Of a stretch of DNA of 64,000 nucleotides, positions 43,400 to 52,498 are shown in pieces. The position numbers were made by a program, and so were the translations under genes. Origin of the DNA: Bacillus_BD sp050389805 (GTDB lineage: Bacteria; Bacillota; Bacilli; Bacillales; Cytobacillaceae). Within the stretch, counting starts at the first letter, position 1, and each line of letters starts with the position of its first letter. Under the pieces are notes generated by a model that was given only the letters and a program-made list of their open reading frames with translations, ran no database searches and was not told the DNA's origin. The stretch covers positions 2,604,001-2,668,000 of the forward strand of contig NZ_CP130945.1 in the NCBI RefSeq assembly GCF_050389805.1, written 5' to 3'.

Positions 43400-44974
43400 T
43401 TATTTGATCATTTTCATAATTTTGATGGCTACGTAGATTTCGAGTAAGTCTTCGAGTTGGTTGAAATCGGCGTTTAAGATTAACTCTAGTTTTTTTAGTC
43501 TTTTTCTTAGTGTGTTTGGGTGAACGTATAGTTGTTCGGCGGTTAAGTTGATATCCGCATTGTTGTAAAAAAACGATTCTAATGTTTCTAGGTGGACAGT
43601 CTTATTTTCTTGATCAAGTAAAACGTCTCTTAAAACCTCCGCATAATAATCATGTAAAGTATTACGATGGATATTTGATAAGAGCCTTCCAATCCCAATA
43701 TCCTCAAAGTGACGAACAGCTGCTTTTTTTATTTCATATTTTCCTAATTCAATCGCTACTTTTGCCTCATAAAAGCTACGGAATAACTCTTTATTCGAAG
43801 CGTAGTGGCGACCAATTCCGATCTCACACTCTAATTCCTTTAACTCTTTCTTTAATTGATCATGGATCTGTTGAGCTAAAGTCAATGTAAAATCTTTTCG
43901 TTGTTTAGGTAAAAGAGAGCTATCCTCAAAAATGATAACAATGATATCTCCTTGAAGTTTAAATATGATCCCGTGTAATGAACGAGATGAGATAAACAAT
44001 TGAATTTTTTTCAGCATCAATTCGATGTTAATCCCAGAGTTCATTTGGTCCATTTTCTGATTAAATCGTATGACCATTAACTCAGCTTGTTTCGCGAAAT
44101 CCCAACCCCATTGTTTTCCTTGTTGAAACAGTAATTGTTCCGATTCTATATTATTATAGAGTAAGTTATAGAGAAAATTGTCTTTATACGATTGATGAGC
44201 ACGTAAAACGGCTTCTTCTTTTTTAAAAAATGAGAGAAGTGCAGGGATTGTATGGATCACTTGCTCAATACAAATATCAATCATCATATTTGGTTGTTCC
44301 TTGAAAACGACAAAACCATATTGGTTTGTTTCCGTGACCAGCGGGAAGAGAAAATAATGTTCTTGCCTATCTTGTAAAAGCAACAAGGATTCAGGCTCTT
44401 GCCTCCCCGCATTTTGACTTTGATAAAGGGACTCCAAATGTTTAAATGATTCCTGTTGGTGGTTGCTATGTATAGAATGAAGATAGAAATATTCATCTAA
44501 AAGAAAGATTTCCTGTCCCAAAATAAGCGATAAACGCTTGAAAAAGGGGGCTAATCCCTGTGAATCAATGAGTTCAACCCAATAACGGGTAGAGTGTTCG
44601 AAAACATATTGATATAAACCAATTGATTTTAAGTGTGCAAGATCGCTGATGCTCTTTTTCAAACTAACTAGGTTTATTTCTTCCTTTAAAAATAATACAG
44701 GCTTGTGATGAGTATCAATCTCATTCACTTCTTCGTTTGTAAGATAAGGCTCCATCTTTCCAAACAAGAGAATCCCTTGTATATGCGGAAGAAAAAGATA
44801 GTCTTGAAGTTGTGCAACCGTATCAGGCTCGCTTTGCATCAGTAGTAGTGTTACGTCACTTCCTATAGGCGTGTCTTGTACATGTAAAAAGCTCTTTTCT
44901 TTACCTTTCCAGCCTCCAATAATATTAGCTTGATTGAAAGGAGAAGCAGTGATGAGTTCTTGAAATGTGAGCAA
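43400..44974 (-). CDS. PucR family transcriptional regulator
   Basis: This 524-residue regulator has the N-terminal PucR purine-catabolism domain (TFQELI, DVTLLLMQSE, GILLFGKM), a middle region and the C-terminal PucR helix-turn-helix (LESFFYNNADINLTAEQLYVHPNTLRKRLK in parts, near 470-500). PucR-type activators control purine and other nitrogen-compound catabolism. The gene follows the FeS gene at 44979 by only 4 bp, so they share a transcript. It is a candidate reader of one of the palindromes before the catabolic units, or of the molybdoenzyme operons beside it. Confidence 0.92.
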   Translation of the reverse strand: MLTFQELITASPFNQANIIGGWKGKEKSFLHVQDTPIGSDVTLLLMQSEPDTVAQLQDYLFLPHIQGILLFGKMEPYLTNEEVNEIDTHHKPVLFLKEEINLVSLKKSISDLAHLKSIGLYQYVFEHSTRYWVELIDSQGLAPFFKRLSLILGQEIFLLDEYFYLHSIHSNHQQESFKHLESLYQSQNAGRQEPESLLLLQDRQEHYFLFPLVTETNQYGFVVFKEQPNMMIDICIEQVIHTIPALLSFFKKEEAVLRAHQSYKDNFLYNLLYNNIESEQLLFQQGKQWGWDFAKQAELMVIRFNQKMDQMNSGINIELMLKKIQLFISSRSLHGIIFKLQGDIIVIIFEDSSLLPKQRKDFTLTLAQQIHDQLKKELKELECEIGIGRHYASNKELFRSFYEAKVAIELGKYEIKKAAVRHFEDIGIGRLLSNIHRNTLHDYYAEVLRDVLLDQENKTVHLETLESFFYNNADINLTAEQLYVHPNTLRKRLKKLELILNADFNQLEDLLEIYVAIKIMKMIK

Positions 44975-44978
44975 TTAA

Positions 44979-45584
44979 TTAATCAACCTCCGTTTCATTC
45001 ATTAATGATTTAGACCAGAAAAGCGTCTTAGTCTTCTCTGGAGATTGGGCTGAATGATGGGTACTAAATCGGATTGACGGGTTTGTCATTTTTTTCATTT
45101 CAAATCCATATACGGCTCTATCATAATGTGCGTTTTTCGGATCATTTAGATCGATGACTTCAATCGCTTGAACTGGACAAGATGAAACACAAATCGTTGA
45201 TTCGCCTTGCATTTGCATATCATAACACATATCACATTTATCGGCTTTCCTTGTGATCATATTAATAGAAATGGCATCAAAAGGGCAAGCCGACACACAA
45301 AGGGAACAACCTGAACATTTGACTTGATCAATCACGACCACACCATTTGCTTTCTTTTGAATCGCCATCTCCGGACAGACCGCCATACAAGCGGGGTTGG
45401 AACAGTGGTTACATGACATGGAGAAATGATGGAAATGTTGTCCAGCCTTATCTGTGTCATCTTGAAAACTATGAATGTTTCGACGAAAAGTGTCTTTTTG
45501 TCCATGTTCATTTTTACAAGAGAATTCACAAGATCGACAACCTAAGCATTTTTCAATATGGACTAAGAATCCTAATTGCTTCAA
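44979..45584 (-). CDS. DmsB-like 4Fe-4S electron-transfer subunit (minus-strand copy)
   Basis: This 201-residue protein begins at TTG 45584 with GAAGGTGA upstream. It has the multi-cluster ferredoxin pattern of DMSO-reductase B subunits: CLGCRSCEFSCK near 15-26, CNHCSNPACMAVCP near 60-73, CSGCSLCVSACP near 92-103 and CDMCYDMQ...CVSSCP. It would pass electrons between a quinol-side protein and a molybdenum catalytic subunit, most simply the divergent 45709 gene. Its unusual partner downstream is the PucR regulator. Confidence 0.92.
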   Translation of the reverse strand: MKQLGFLVHIEKCLGCRSCEFSCKNEHGQKDTFRRNIHSFQDDTDKAGQHFHHFSMSCNHCSNPACMAVCPEMAIQKKANGVVVIDQVKCSGCSLCVSACPFDAISINMITRKADKCDMCYDMQMQGESTICVSSCPVQAIEVIDLNDPKNAHYDRAVYGFEMKKMTNPSIRFSTHHSAQSPEKTKTLFWSKSLMNETEVD

Positions 45585-45633
45585 AAAGTTGTCACCTTCT
45601 TTCTATTTTCTTTACGATTTTTTCTATATAATC

Positions 45634-45677
45634 ATTATATAAGATTATTTACTATATTTATTGTGAAAAATAGTACA
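45634..45677 (-). promoter_or_regulatory. Minus-strand promoter with Fnr/Crp-like box
   Basis: TATAAT on the minus strand (45639-45634) gives a start near 45627. TGTGA-N6-GTACA at 45662-45677 is centred about 42.5 bp upstream, close to the usual activator place for Fnr/Crp proteins. The right half differs from TCACA at two positions. Confidence 0.5.
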
Positions 45678-45708
45678 TATTTTAGAACTTTTTAGGAGGG
45701 GATGTAAA

Positions 45709-47760
45709 ATGGATCAAAACTATGATGTGACTAGACATGTTTGTCCCCGAAATTGTTATAGTTCATGCAGTATTCTTGGTTATTCGAAAAATGGTCATTT
45801 AGAAAAGGTAACCGGTGATCCCGCACATGGTTATACGAAAGGATTGCTGTGTGCCAAAGGATATCATTATATCAATCAAGTCTATCATCCAGATCGACTT
45901 AAATACCCTATGCGTCAGGTGCCACGAGGTAGTGGAAATTGGCAGCGGATTTTATGGTCAGAAGCGATTGACACTATTACGGGTAAAATCATTGAATTAT
46001 ATGACCGTTATGGATCCCATCTATCATTAGCATTGAATAAGTACTCAGGAAATATGGGTGTTTTACATCATGCCATGGAAGGGTTTTTTAATGGATTAGG
46101 AAAAACGTCCCGAGCGGTAGGGAACCCATGTTGGGCTCCAGGAATGGATGCGTTATATTATGACTATGGTGGCTATCAAACCTCCGATATGGAAGATATT
46201 CTACATGCGGAAACGATTATTCTCTGGGGAGTGAATCCCGTTTGGACGTCGATTCACTCGATGAACTATATATACGAAGCACAAAAACGCGGAGCAAAAG
46301 TGATTACAATTGACCCGGTTTATACGGAAACAGCAAAGAAATCAGATGTGTACCTTCAAGTAAAGCCTGGAAGTGATGGGACCCTTGCTGTTGCCATTGC
46401 AAAATACATCATCGATTATGAATGGGATGATGTGGAATTTTTGAAAAAGTATAGTAATGGATGGGAAGAATTAAAAGAGCATTTACAAGGTTTATCAATG
46501 GAAGCGGCTTTAGCAGAATGTGGACAGAGTATTGAAGCGATACAATTTATGGCGGAACGATTGAGTAAGCATCAACCAGTTACGATGTGGATCGGGTTTG
46601 GGATGCAACGAAATAAGAATGGCGGTCAAAACATTCGTGCCATTAATGCATTAGCGGCGTTAACAGGAAATATAGGAAAAAAAGGCAGTGGAGTTCAATT
46701 TGGTCAACGAGAAACAGATCAATTTACCTATCAAATTTTAAATCATACTCCACTTCTTGCCCCTGAACAAACTGGATTTCGATCCGTCGATATAAATGAT
46801 TTTGCGGTTGATGTCCAAGCTCAACAAGACCCACCGATTAAATTTCTATGGATCACTTGTCGGAATTTACTTACGCAAAGTTCTAATATAGAAGCATTAA
46901 AACAGGCTTTATCATCAATGGAACTCATTGTAACGGTCGAACATTTTTTAACCGAAACGGTTCAGTATTCCGATATTGTTTTGCCTGCAACAATGTTGTT
47001 CGAAGAATGGGAAATCGTTACGAGTTATTGGCATCATTGGATCAGTGTGAACCAGCCTGCAGTTCAACCCTATTATGAAAGCAAAAGTGATTTAGAAATA
47101 GCCCGTCTGCTTTCACGAACATTAAATGAAAAAAGGAGAGGGTTTAGTGGATTTCCGACCGATTTAACGGATGAGGAGTTTATTGATCAAGAATTTACGG
47201 AAGAATTTTATCAGCAGCTCCATATTTCAAACTGGAGAGAATTATTAAACGGTCCAAAAAGAATGGATATCCCGAAAACAGCTTGGGAGAATTTAACGTT
47301 CCCGACACGATCAGGAAAAATAGAATTGTACTCCTCGGAGGCAGAACAAAATCAACTATCACCGTTCGGGTTGGATTTGAAGAGTACGAAAACCTCTTCA
47401 CGTCACCCCTATATATTATTATTAAATCATGAACCTTTTCGGATCAATTCACAATTTCAAAACTTACTCTCTTTCAAGGATATTTATCAAGAACCTTGTA
47501 TTTATTTACACCCCAATTTGGCAAAAGAGAAGGCAATTCAAAATGATACGATAGTAAGGATATTTAATGAAAATGGGGAGATCACCATTCGGGCAAAATT
47601 TTTACAAGATGTACATCCTCACACCTTATTGGTCTATCCTAATCATCCATTGATCAACAGGTTAATTCATTTTATACCTGCAGATATGGGGAAATTAAAG
47701 ACAGGTGGAAAGGGAAATGCAATAAATAGTATAGGAGTAAATATTGAAAAGCTAAGATAA
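45709..47760 (+). CDS. Molybdopterin oxidoreductase catalytic subunit without Tat signal
   Basis: This 683-residue DMSO-reductase-superfamily protein has a 4Fe-4S site in CPRNCYSSC with the fourth Cys in GLLCAKG, and molybdopterin-binding text such as ILWGVNPVWTS, IDPVYTETAKKSDVYLQ, IGFGMQRNKNGG and GNIGKKGSG. It lacks an N-terminal Tat leader and so would stay in the cytosol, unlike its relative at 48885. The two share many segments (SGNWxRI, LNKYSGN, GNPC/GTPC). Substrate is unknown. RBS TTAGGAGGGG precedes the ATG. Confidence 0.92.
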   Translation: MDQNYDVTRHVCPRNCYSSCSILGYSKNGHLEKVTGDPAHGYTKGLLCAKGYHYINQVYHPDRLKYPMRQVPRGSGNWQRILWSEAIDTITGKIIELYDRYGSHLSLALNKYSGNMGVLHHAMEGFFNGLGKTSRAVGNPCWAPGMDALYYDYGGYQTSDMEDILHAETIILWGVNPVWTSIHSMNYIYEAQKRGAKVITIDPVYTETAKKSDVYLQVKPGSDGTLAVAIAKYIIDYEWDDVEFLKKYSNGWEELKEHLQGLSMEAALAECGQSIEAIQFMAERLSKHQPVTMWIGFGMQRNKNGGQNIRAINALAALTGNIGKKGSGVQFGQRETDQFTYQILNHTPLLAPEQTGFRSVDINDFAVDVQAQQDPPIKFLWITCRNLLTQSSNIEALKQALSSMELIVTVEHFLTETVQYSDIVLPATMLFEEWEIVTSYWHHWISVNQPAVQPYYESKSDLEIARLLSRTLNEKRRGFSGFPTDLTDEEFIDQEFTEEFYQQLHISNWRELLNGPKRMDIPKTAWENLTFPTRSGKIELYSSEAEQNQLSPFGLDLKSTKTSSRHPYILLLNHEPFRINSQFQNLLSFKDIYQEPCIYLHPNLAKEKAIQNDTIVRIFNENGEITIRAKFLQDVHPHTLLVYPNHPLINRLIHFIPADMGKLKTGGKGNAINSIGVNIEKLR

Positions 47761-47770
47761 TCTAATCCAC

Positions 47771-47829
47771 AATGGATGTGTTTTTAATTGGTTGTTTCCA
47801 ACAAACCATTAAACATATCCATTTTTTTG
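47771..47829 (+). terminator. Terminator after the cytosolic molybdoenzyme
   Basis: AATGGATGTG (47771-47780) pairs with CATATCCATT (47814-47823), with further pairing GGTTGTTT / AACAAACC inside. A run of seven T follows. Confidence 0.85.
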
Positions 47830-47904
47830 TTTTTCTAATATAGCCTTTTAAGAACAATTTATGAACAATTTTTTGTCAAAATGATTGCGAAATTGTGTAT
47901 AAAA

Positions 47905-47920
47905 TGTGAAGAAACGTACA
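47905..47920. promoter_or_regulatory. Fnr/Crp-like box before the DmsABC-type operon
   Basis: TGTGAAGAAACGTACA has the same TGTGA-N6-GTACA form as 45662-45677. TATAGT at 47960-47965 could be the -10, which places the box near -59.5. Confidence 0.45.
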
Positions 47921-48030
47921 AAGTTACTTTTTTTACACCGACGATGCTAAAAGTTTGTGTATAGTTCTACAATCTATCAAGCTAATTCTCTGATATGATT
48001 TTAATAGAAAGTGAAAGGAGCGAAAGAGAT

Positions 48031-48261
48031 ATGAAATCATTTCTTTTCCTATTGATGAATGTATTATTGATTGTTTCACTGTTAGGCTGCGGGCAGCAAG
48101 CGGAGGAAAATATAAAAGATAAAATTGATTTTGTCCCAAATGAAGAATATGTTGGGGATCCACATCCTACTGTAAAGAAAGAAATGAAATTAACAGATGA
48201 AGAAAAGGAAGAGTTTGAGGTGCTCCAGAAAAAAATTCAATCAAGAACCGGGGTTGAATAA
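48031..48261 (+). CDS. Small lipoprotein
   Basis: The start is ATG 48031 after AAAGGAG; an earlier start at 47995 has no signal-peptide logic. The 76-residue product has a short signal (MKSFLFLLMNVLLIVSLLGC) with lipobox SLLGC at the end. A charged, probably flexible tail follows (PHPTVKKEMKLTDEEKEEF). It is translated one base before the TorD-like chaperone gene and heads the DmsABC-type operon. No family is recognised; a surface-bound accessory to the exported reductase is a guess. Confidence 0.78.
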   Translation: MKSFLFLLMNVLLIVSLLGCGQQAEENIKDKIDFVPNEEYVGDPHPTVKKEMKLTDEEKEEFEVLQKKIQSRTGVE

Positions 48262-48262
48262 A

Positions 48263-48895
48263 ATGACGATTCTACAAAATGATGTGGTCTGTCATGAAGA
48301 AAAGCTACTAATCTACGAAATGTTTTGGCATTATTATCGAGGCGAGTTTCATAGATTGACACCGATCCAATGGAAACAGTTAGCACAGATTTTGCGAGAT
48401 CTACAAAGTTTCGTCATTAATCATGATATCTCACAAGCGTTAAAGATTTTAGAAGATGTCAATGAGAGCGATTTGGAAACCTTTGAATATGACTATAACC
48501 GTTTATTTGTTGGACCGAATGGGTTACTATCCTCTCCTTTTGAATCCAGTTATCGGAATTTAGAAGGGACCATTATGCAGCAAGATACTTTAAAGGTTCG
48601 TAACTTTTACCATCATGTGGGCCTGCAAGTCGAAAATGAAGGACAGGTTCCAGATGATCATATCGTATTTGAATTGGAATTGATTCTACATTTATTAAAT
48701 GACCAATTGTTAGAGCATCAACAACTCTATCAAATGTTTTTAGAACAACATCTGTTTAAATGGATTTTTGAGCATTGTAGCAGAGTCATGAAAAACAGTC
48801 AGCATCCGATTACCTATGCCATGGGTGTTTTATTAAAAGAGTTTTTACAACTAGAAAAAAGAGACACGGAAGGTGGGAATTCAAATGATAACTGA
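48263..48895 (+). CDS. TorD/DmsD-type molybdoenzyme chaperone
   Basis: The start is ATG 48263, one base after the lipoprotein stop; the longer frame from 48197 runs inside that gene. The all-helical 210-residue protein has the TorD features: FEYDYNRLFVGPNGLLSSPFES (near 72-93, given in part), the YRNLEGT segment and DHIVFELELILHLL near 132. These chaperones bind the Tat leader of DMSO-reductase-family enzymes and hold them until the cofactor is inserted. The Tat-leader enzyme is the next gene, with which it overlaps by 11 bp. Confidence 0.9.
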   Translation: MTILQNDVVCHEEKLLIYEMFWHYYRGEFHRLTPIQWKQLAQILRDLQSFVINHDISQALKILEDVNESDLETFEYDYNRLFVGPNGLLSSPFESSYRNLEGTIMQQDTLKVRNFYHHVGLQVENEGQVPDDHIVFELELILHLLNDQLLEHQQLYQMFLEQHLFKWIFEHCSRVMKNSQHPITYAMGVLLKEFLQLEKRDTEGGNSNDN

Positions 48896-51086
48896 AAAAT
48901 TTTCTCGCCGAACTTTTATCAAGGGTTCTGCAACATTAAGTAGTTTATTAGGATTAGGAGCGATTGGAACGAAAGCTTCAAAAGGATTAGTTCCAACCGC
49001 CTCAGCACAGTCAACTAGCAAAAAGGGAACATTCTATAATGCATGTCCACGAAATTGTTACGATACTTGTTCGATTGTCACAACTGTTGAAGATGGAAGA
49101 ATTACGTTTATTACAGGAAATGAAAACAACTTGTACACGAAAGGTCGTCTTTGTGTAAAAGGAAATACATATCCACGGGTTGTTTATTCACCCGATCGAA
49201 TTAAATACCCAATGCGCCAAAAGGGTCGTGGATCAGGAAATTGGGAAAGAATTAGCTGGGATGAAGCTTATACGATTATTGCTAAAAAAATTCTTGATAT
49301 AAAAAAAGAATATAGTACGACTCTCCCAATCTGTTTAAACAAGTATTCCGGTAACTTTAATATACTAAATTATGCATCAGAAGGAATGCTGTCAAGTATC
49401 GGGTATACCACACGCGCACAAGGAACACCTTGTGATCCAGCGGGTTCGGATGCTCAAGCTTTTGATATGGGGACTGCTTATAATAGTGACCCTGAAGATT
49501 TTGTCCATGCAGAATATATTATTCTTTGGGGAGCAAACCCTGCTTGGACCTCAGCGCACTCGATGTATTTTATCGAACAAGCAAAAGAAAAGGGAACAAA
49601 GCTTGTGGTTATTGATCCAATCATTACGCAAACCGCTTCAAAAGCAGACGAATATATCCAAATAAATACAAGTACGGATGGAGCATTTGCTCTAGGAATG
49701 ATTCGTTACATTATCGATCACGAGTTATATGATCCAGAATGGGTAAACAATCACTCCATCGGATTTAATGAATTTGCTTCATATGTGAAAAAGAATATTA
49801 CGGTTGAATGGGCAGCTGAAAAAACAGGCGTTCCGAAAGAAATTATCGAACGGATTGCTCGTGAATATGCAACCGCGAACCCAGCGAATATTTGGGTAGG
49901 ATTTGGGATGCAACGTCATACAAATGGCGGTTCAATGGTACGTGCAATCGATGCTCTTGCTGCAATGTGTGGGAATATTGGGAAAAAAGGCGGCGGCATG
50001 AATTATATCGGTGGAGAAACATGGGGATTTAATTATCATACGATGAGCTTCGGACCTCCTGAAGGAACGGTTGGCGACGGAGATCGTTATGTAAACATGA
50101 ACAATTTTGGTGCACAAGTATTAGAAGCCAATGATCCGCCAATAAAAATGATGTGGATTGCGTGTCGTAACCCATTAGCACAAGATCCTGAACCGAATGT
50201 GGTGAAAAAGGCCTTTGATCAAATGGACTTAATCGTAACGGCTGACCTATATATGAACCAAACAGTCGAGTACTCAGATATTGTATTACCTGTAACAACT
50301 CCATTTGAATCAGTAGGAGTAAATGTCAGCTACTGGCACTATTGGATGAATGCAAATGAGCAGGCCATCAAACCCCTTTATGAAGCGAAAAGTGATTTAG
50401 AAATTGCGATGGGATTATCGAAGAAATTAAATGAGCTAGAACCAGGTTCTTGTACCTTCCCTGTTTCGGGCGATCCTAAGGATTGGGTAGAAAAGGAATT
50501 CAACGAAAATATTCGTGATATGTTTGGTGTCAGTAGTTGGGAAGAATTACGGAAAAACGGTGGAACGGTGAAGGCGAATGAAAAAGTTACGGTTGCTTGG
50601 CAGGATTTGAAATTTAGAACTCCGTCTGGAAAGTATGAATTTTATTCTGAAAAAGCCGTGGAATATGGTCATCATCCACTTCCAGTTTATGTGGAGAAAT
50701 ATCAAGCACCGAAAGAATATCCACTTCGTGCGATTTCTCCGCACTGGAAATTAGGGATTCATAGCCAATTCCAACATACCGATTGGTTAATGTCCATTTC
50801 AAGTCATCCAGTTTTGGAACTACATCCAGATTTAGCGAGAGAACATGGGATTAAAGAAAATGACATCGTAAAGGTGATCAATGATGCTGGTTATCTTACA
50901 CTTCCAGCTAAATTAACCAAAACGGTTCCAACCGATACAGTCGTCATGTATGAAGGCTGGTGGAAGGATATCAATTATACAGAAAACTTTAATATTAAGG
51001 CAATCCCTTCCGATATGGGTAATTATAGTAAGGGTCAACTTGGAATAGCTTTCCATGATAATTTTGTCAATATCGAAAAAGCATAA
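48885..51086 (+). CDS. Tat-exported molybdopterin oxidoreductase, DmsA-like catalytic subunit
   Basis: The start is ATG 48885; GTG 48873 sits within the RBS GGAAGGTGGG. The 733-residue protein begins with a twin-arginine leader (FSRRTFIKGSA) and an AxA-type end (ASAQS). The 4Fe-4S ligands are in CPRNCYDTC, with the last Cys in RLCVKG. The molybdopterin segments ILWGANPAWTSAHS, IDPIITQTASKADE and VGFGMQRHTNGG follow. GTPCDPAGSD could supply the metal-binding Cys seen in polysulfide or thiosulfate reductases, but this cannot be settled by eye. It acts outside the membrane with the B subunit (51105) and anchor (51671). Confidence 0.93.
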   Translation: MITEKFSRRTFIKGSATLSSLLGLGAIGTKASKGLVPTASAQSTSKKGTFYNACPRNCYDTCSIVTTVEDGRITFITGNENNLYTKGRLCVKGNTYPRVVYSPDRIKYPMRQKGRGSGNWERISWDEAYTIIAKKILDIKKEYSTTLPICLNKYSGNFNILNYASEGMLSSIGYTTRAQGTPCDPAGSDAQAFDMGTAYNSDPEDFVHAEYIILWGANPAWTSAHSMYFIEQAKEKGTKLVVIDPIITQTASKADEYIQINTSTDGAFALGMIRYIIDHELYDPEWVNNHSIGFNEFASYVKKNITVEWAAEKTGVPKEIIERIAREYATANPANIWVGFGMQRHTNGGSMVRAIDALAAMCGNIGKKGGGMNYIGGETWGFNYHTMSFGPPEGTVGDGDRYVNMNNFGAQVLEANDPPIKMMWIACRNPLAQDPEPNVVKKAFDQMDLIVTADLYMNQTVEYSDIVLPVTTPFESVGVNVSYWHYWMNANEQAIKPLYEAKSDLEIAMGLSKKLNELEPGSCTFPVSGDPKDWVEKEFNENIRDMFGVSSWEELRKNGGTVKANEKVTVAWQDLKFRTPSGKYEFYSEKAVEYGHHPLPVYVEKYQAPKEYPLRAISPHWKLGIHSQFQHTDWLMSISSHPVLELHPDLAREHGIKENDIVKVINDAGYLTLPAKLTKTVPTDTVVMYEGWWKDINYTENFNIKAIPSDMGNYSKGQLGIAFHDNFVNIEKA

Positions 51087-51104
51087 TAAGGAGGTGGGGA
51101 TCAC

Positions 51105-51668
51105 ATGACAAAAAAATTAGGATTTTTAGTGAATATAGATCGATGTATCGGCTGTCATGCTTGTGAAATATCTTGTAAAAGCTTTTATGGGCTTGAGCCT
51201 GATATGAGACGAAGAACCGTTCGTGAGTTACCGGAGGATTTAGTAGGTTCTCCAACCCGTTGTTTTGTATCAACTGCTTGTAACCACTGTGATGAACCGG
51301 CATGTGCGAAAGCTTGCCCAGTAGGAGCATACACGAAGCGTGAAGATGATGGTATTGTTGTTCATGATCAAGATCTTTGTATCGGCTGTCAAATGTGCGG
51401 AAAGGCTTGTCCTTTCGGGGTTCCTCAATACAATCCAGTTAAGAGAAAAATGGATAAGTGCAGCATGTGTTATGAACGTCTTGATGTAGGGGAAGATCCA
51501 ATTTGTGTTTCAAAATGTCCGATGGAGGCGATTGAAATCGTGGATTATAATGAAGTTCAGCCTTCAGGAACTGTGAGTATCGTCCCAACGTTTGCTGACC
51601 CATCGATTACACATCCAACAACTCAATTTATTTTACCAAAACCAGGCAAACAGTTTAGGAGGGCTTAA
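51105..51668 (+). CDS. DmsB-like 4Fe-4S electron-transfer subunit
   Basis: This 187-residue protein has four ferredoxin-type Cys groups: CIGCHACEISCK near 14-25, CNHCDEPACAKACP near 64-77, CIGCQMCGKACPFG near 96-109, and CSMCYERL...CVSKCP. It transfers electrons between the membrane anchor and the catalytic subunit of the exported molybdoenzyme. RBS AAGGAGGTGGGG precedes the ATG, and the anchor gene starts two bases after its stop. It resembles the minus-strand subunit at 44979. Confidence 0.94.
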   Translation: MTKKLGFLVNIDRCIGCHACEISCKSFYGLEPDMRRRTVRELPEDLVGSPTRCFVSTACNHCDEPACAKACPVGAYTKREDDGIVVHDQDLCIGCQMCGKACPFGVPQYNPVKRKMDKCSMCYERLDVGEDPICVSKCPMEAIEIVDYNEVQPSGTVSIVPTFADPSITHPTTQFILPKPGKQFRRA

Positions 51669-51670
51669 GG

Positions 51671-52477
51671 ATGCATGATTTTCCTCTTGTGGTCTTTACG
51701 ATCTTGTCGCAGTTAATATTAGGTGGATTTGTTACGTTATGGTGGTTAGATCGGAAAAAAGGCAGGATTTCAAAAAATTCAGGTTTACTGATTTCTATTT
51801 CTTTACTAGCCATTGCAGGCATTTCACTGCTTGTGTCTATGCTTCATTTAGGACAACCATTACATGCGCCACGTGCAATTTTAAATTTTAAGGTTTCTTG
51901 GTTAAGCCGTGAAATTGTTTTTTATGGTGCATTTGTCGGATTGATTCTAGTCTATACATGGTTTTGGTTTAAGGAAGATCGGGCAAAGCGAAATATGACC
52001 GGCTGGCTCGCATCTATTATTGGTGTCATTGCTATTTTTTCATCAGCGAAAATATATATGATCCCAAGCTTTCCGGCATGGGATGGTGTTAATACTATGT
52101 TTACTTTCTTTTTAACATCCCTGTTATTAGGACCTTTATTTGTAGCAGCCTTTTTAACAGTGAAAGGCGAATTAGATGTAAATATTTCAGTACTTTCGAT
52201 TTGCGGGTTAGTCCTTACAGCAGTAGTAGCCATTGGGTATTTTTCATCATTGCTTGCAGGTTTGCCAGAGGCAGTTGAAACAGCAAGATTAACATTCCAA
52301 CATGGATTCTTTTGGGCTCGTATTGTTACATTCTTGCTAGCATTAGGATTATTAATAGTAACTTATAAATATAGTAAGTTGCGTAATGTTAAAGTATTTT
52401 CTGCAGCATTTACGATTTTATTAGTTAGTGAATTTTTAGGTAGATATTTATTTTATGAAACAGCGGTTCATTTATAA
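51671..52477 (+). CDS. DmsC-like membrane anchor subunit
   Basis: This 268-residue protein has about eight transmembrane helices. The opening HDFPLVVFTILSQLILGGF and the SMLHLGQPLHAPRAILN loop are the marks of the DMSO-reductase anchor family, which oxidises menaquinol and passes the electrons to the B subunit. SWLSREIVFYG is also typical. It completes an A-B-C set with a chaperone gene (48263). Confidence 0.93.
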   Translation: MHDFPLVVFTILSQLILGGFVTLWWLDRKKGRISKNSGLLISISLLAIAGISLLVSMLHLGQPLHAPRAILNFKVSWLSREIVFYGAFVGLILVYTWFWFKEDRAKRNMTGWLASIIGVIAIFSSAKIYMIPSFPAWDGVNTMFTFFLTSLLLGPLFVAAFLTVKGELDVNISVLSICGLVLTAVVAIGYFSSLLAGLPEAVETARLTFQHGFFWARIVTFLLALGLLIVTYKYSKLRNVKVFSAAFTILLVSEFLGRYLFYETAVHL

Positions 52478-52498
52478 GTAGAGAGAGGAGGAGAGGGA

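Noticed and set aside
45661..45708. Fnr-type box as activator for the plus-strand molybdoenzyme gene
   Set aside because: At the usual distance the start point would fall after the ATG at 45709. The minus-strand promoter fits the spacing better.
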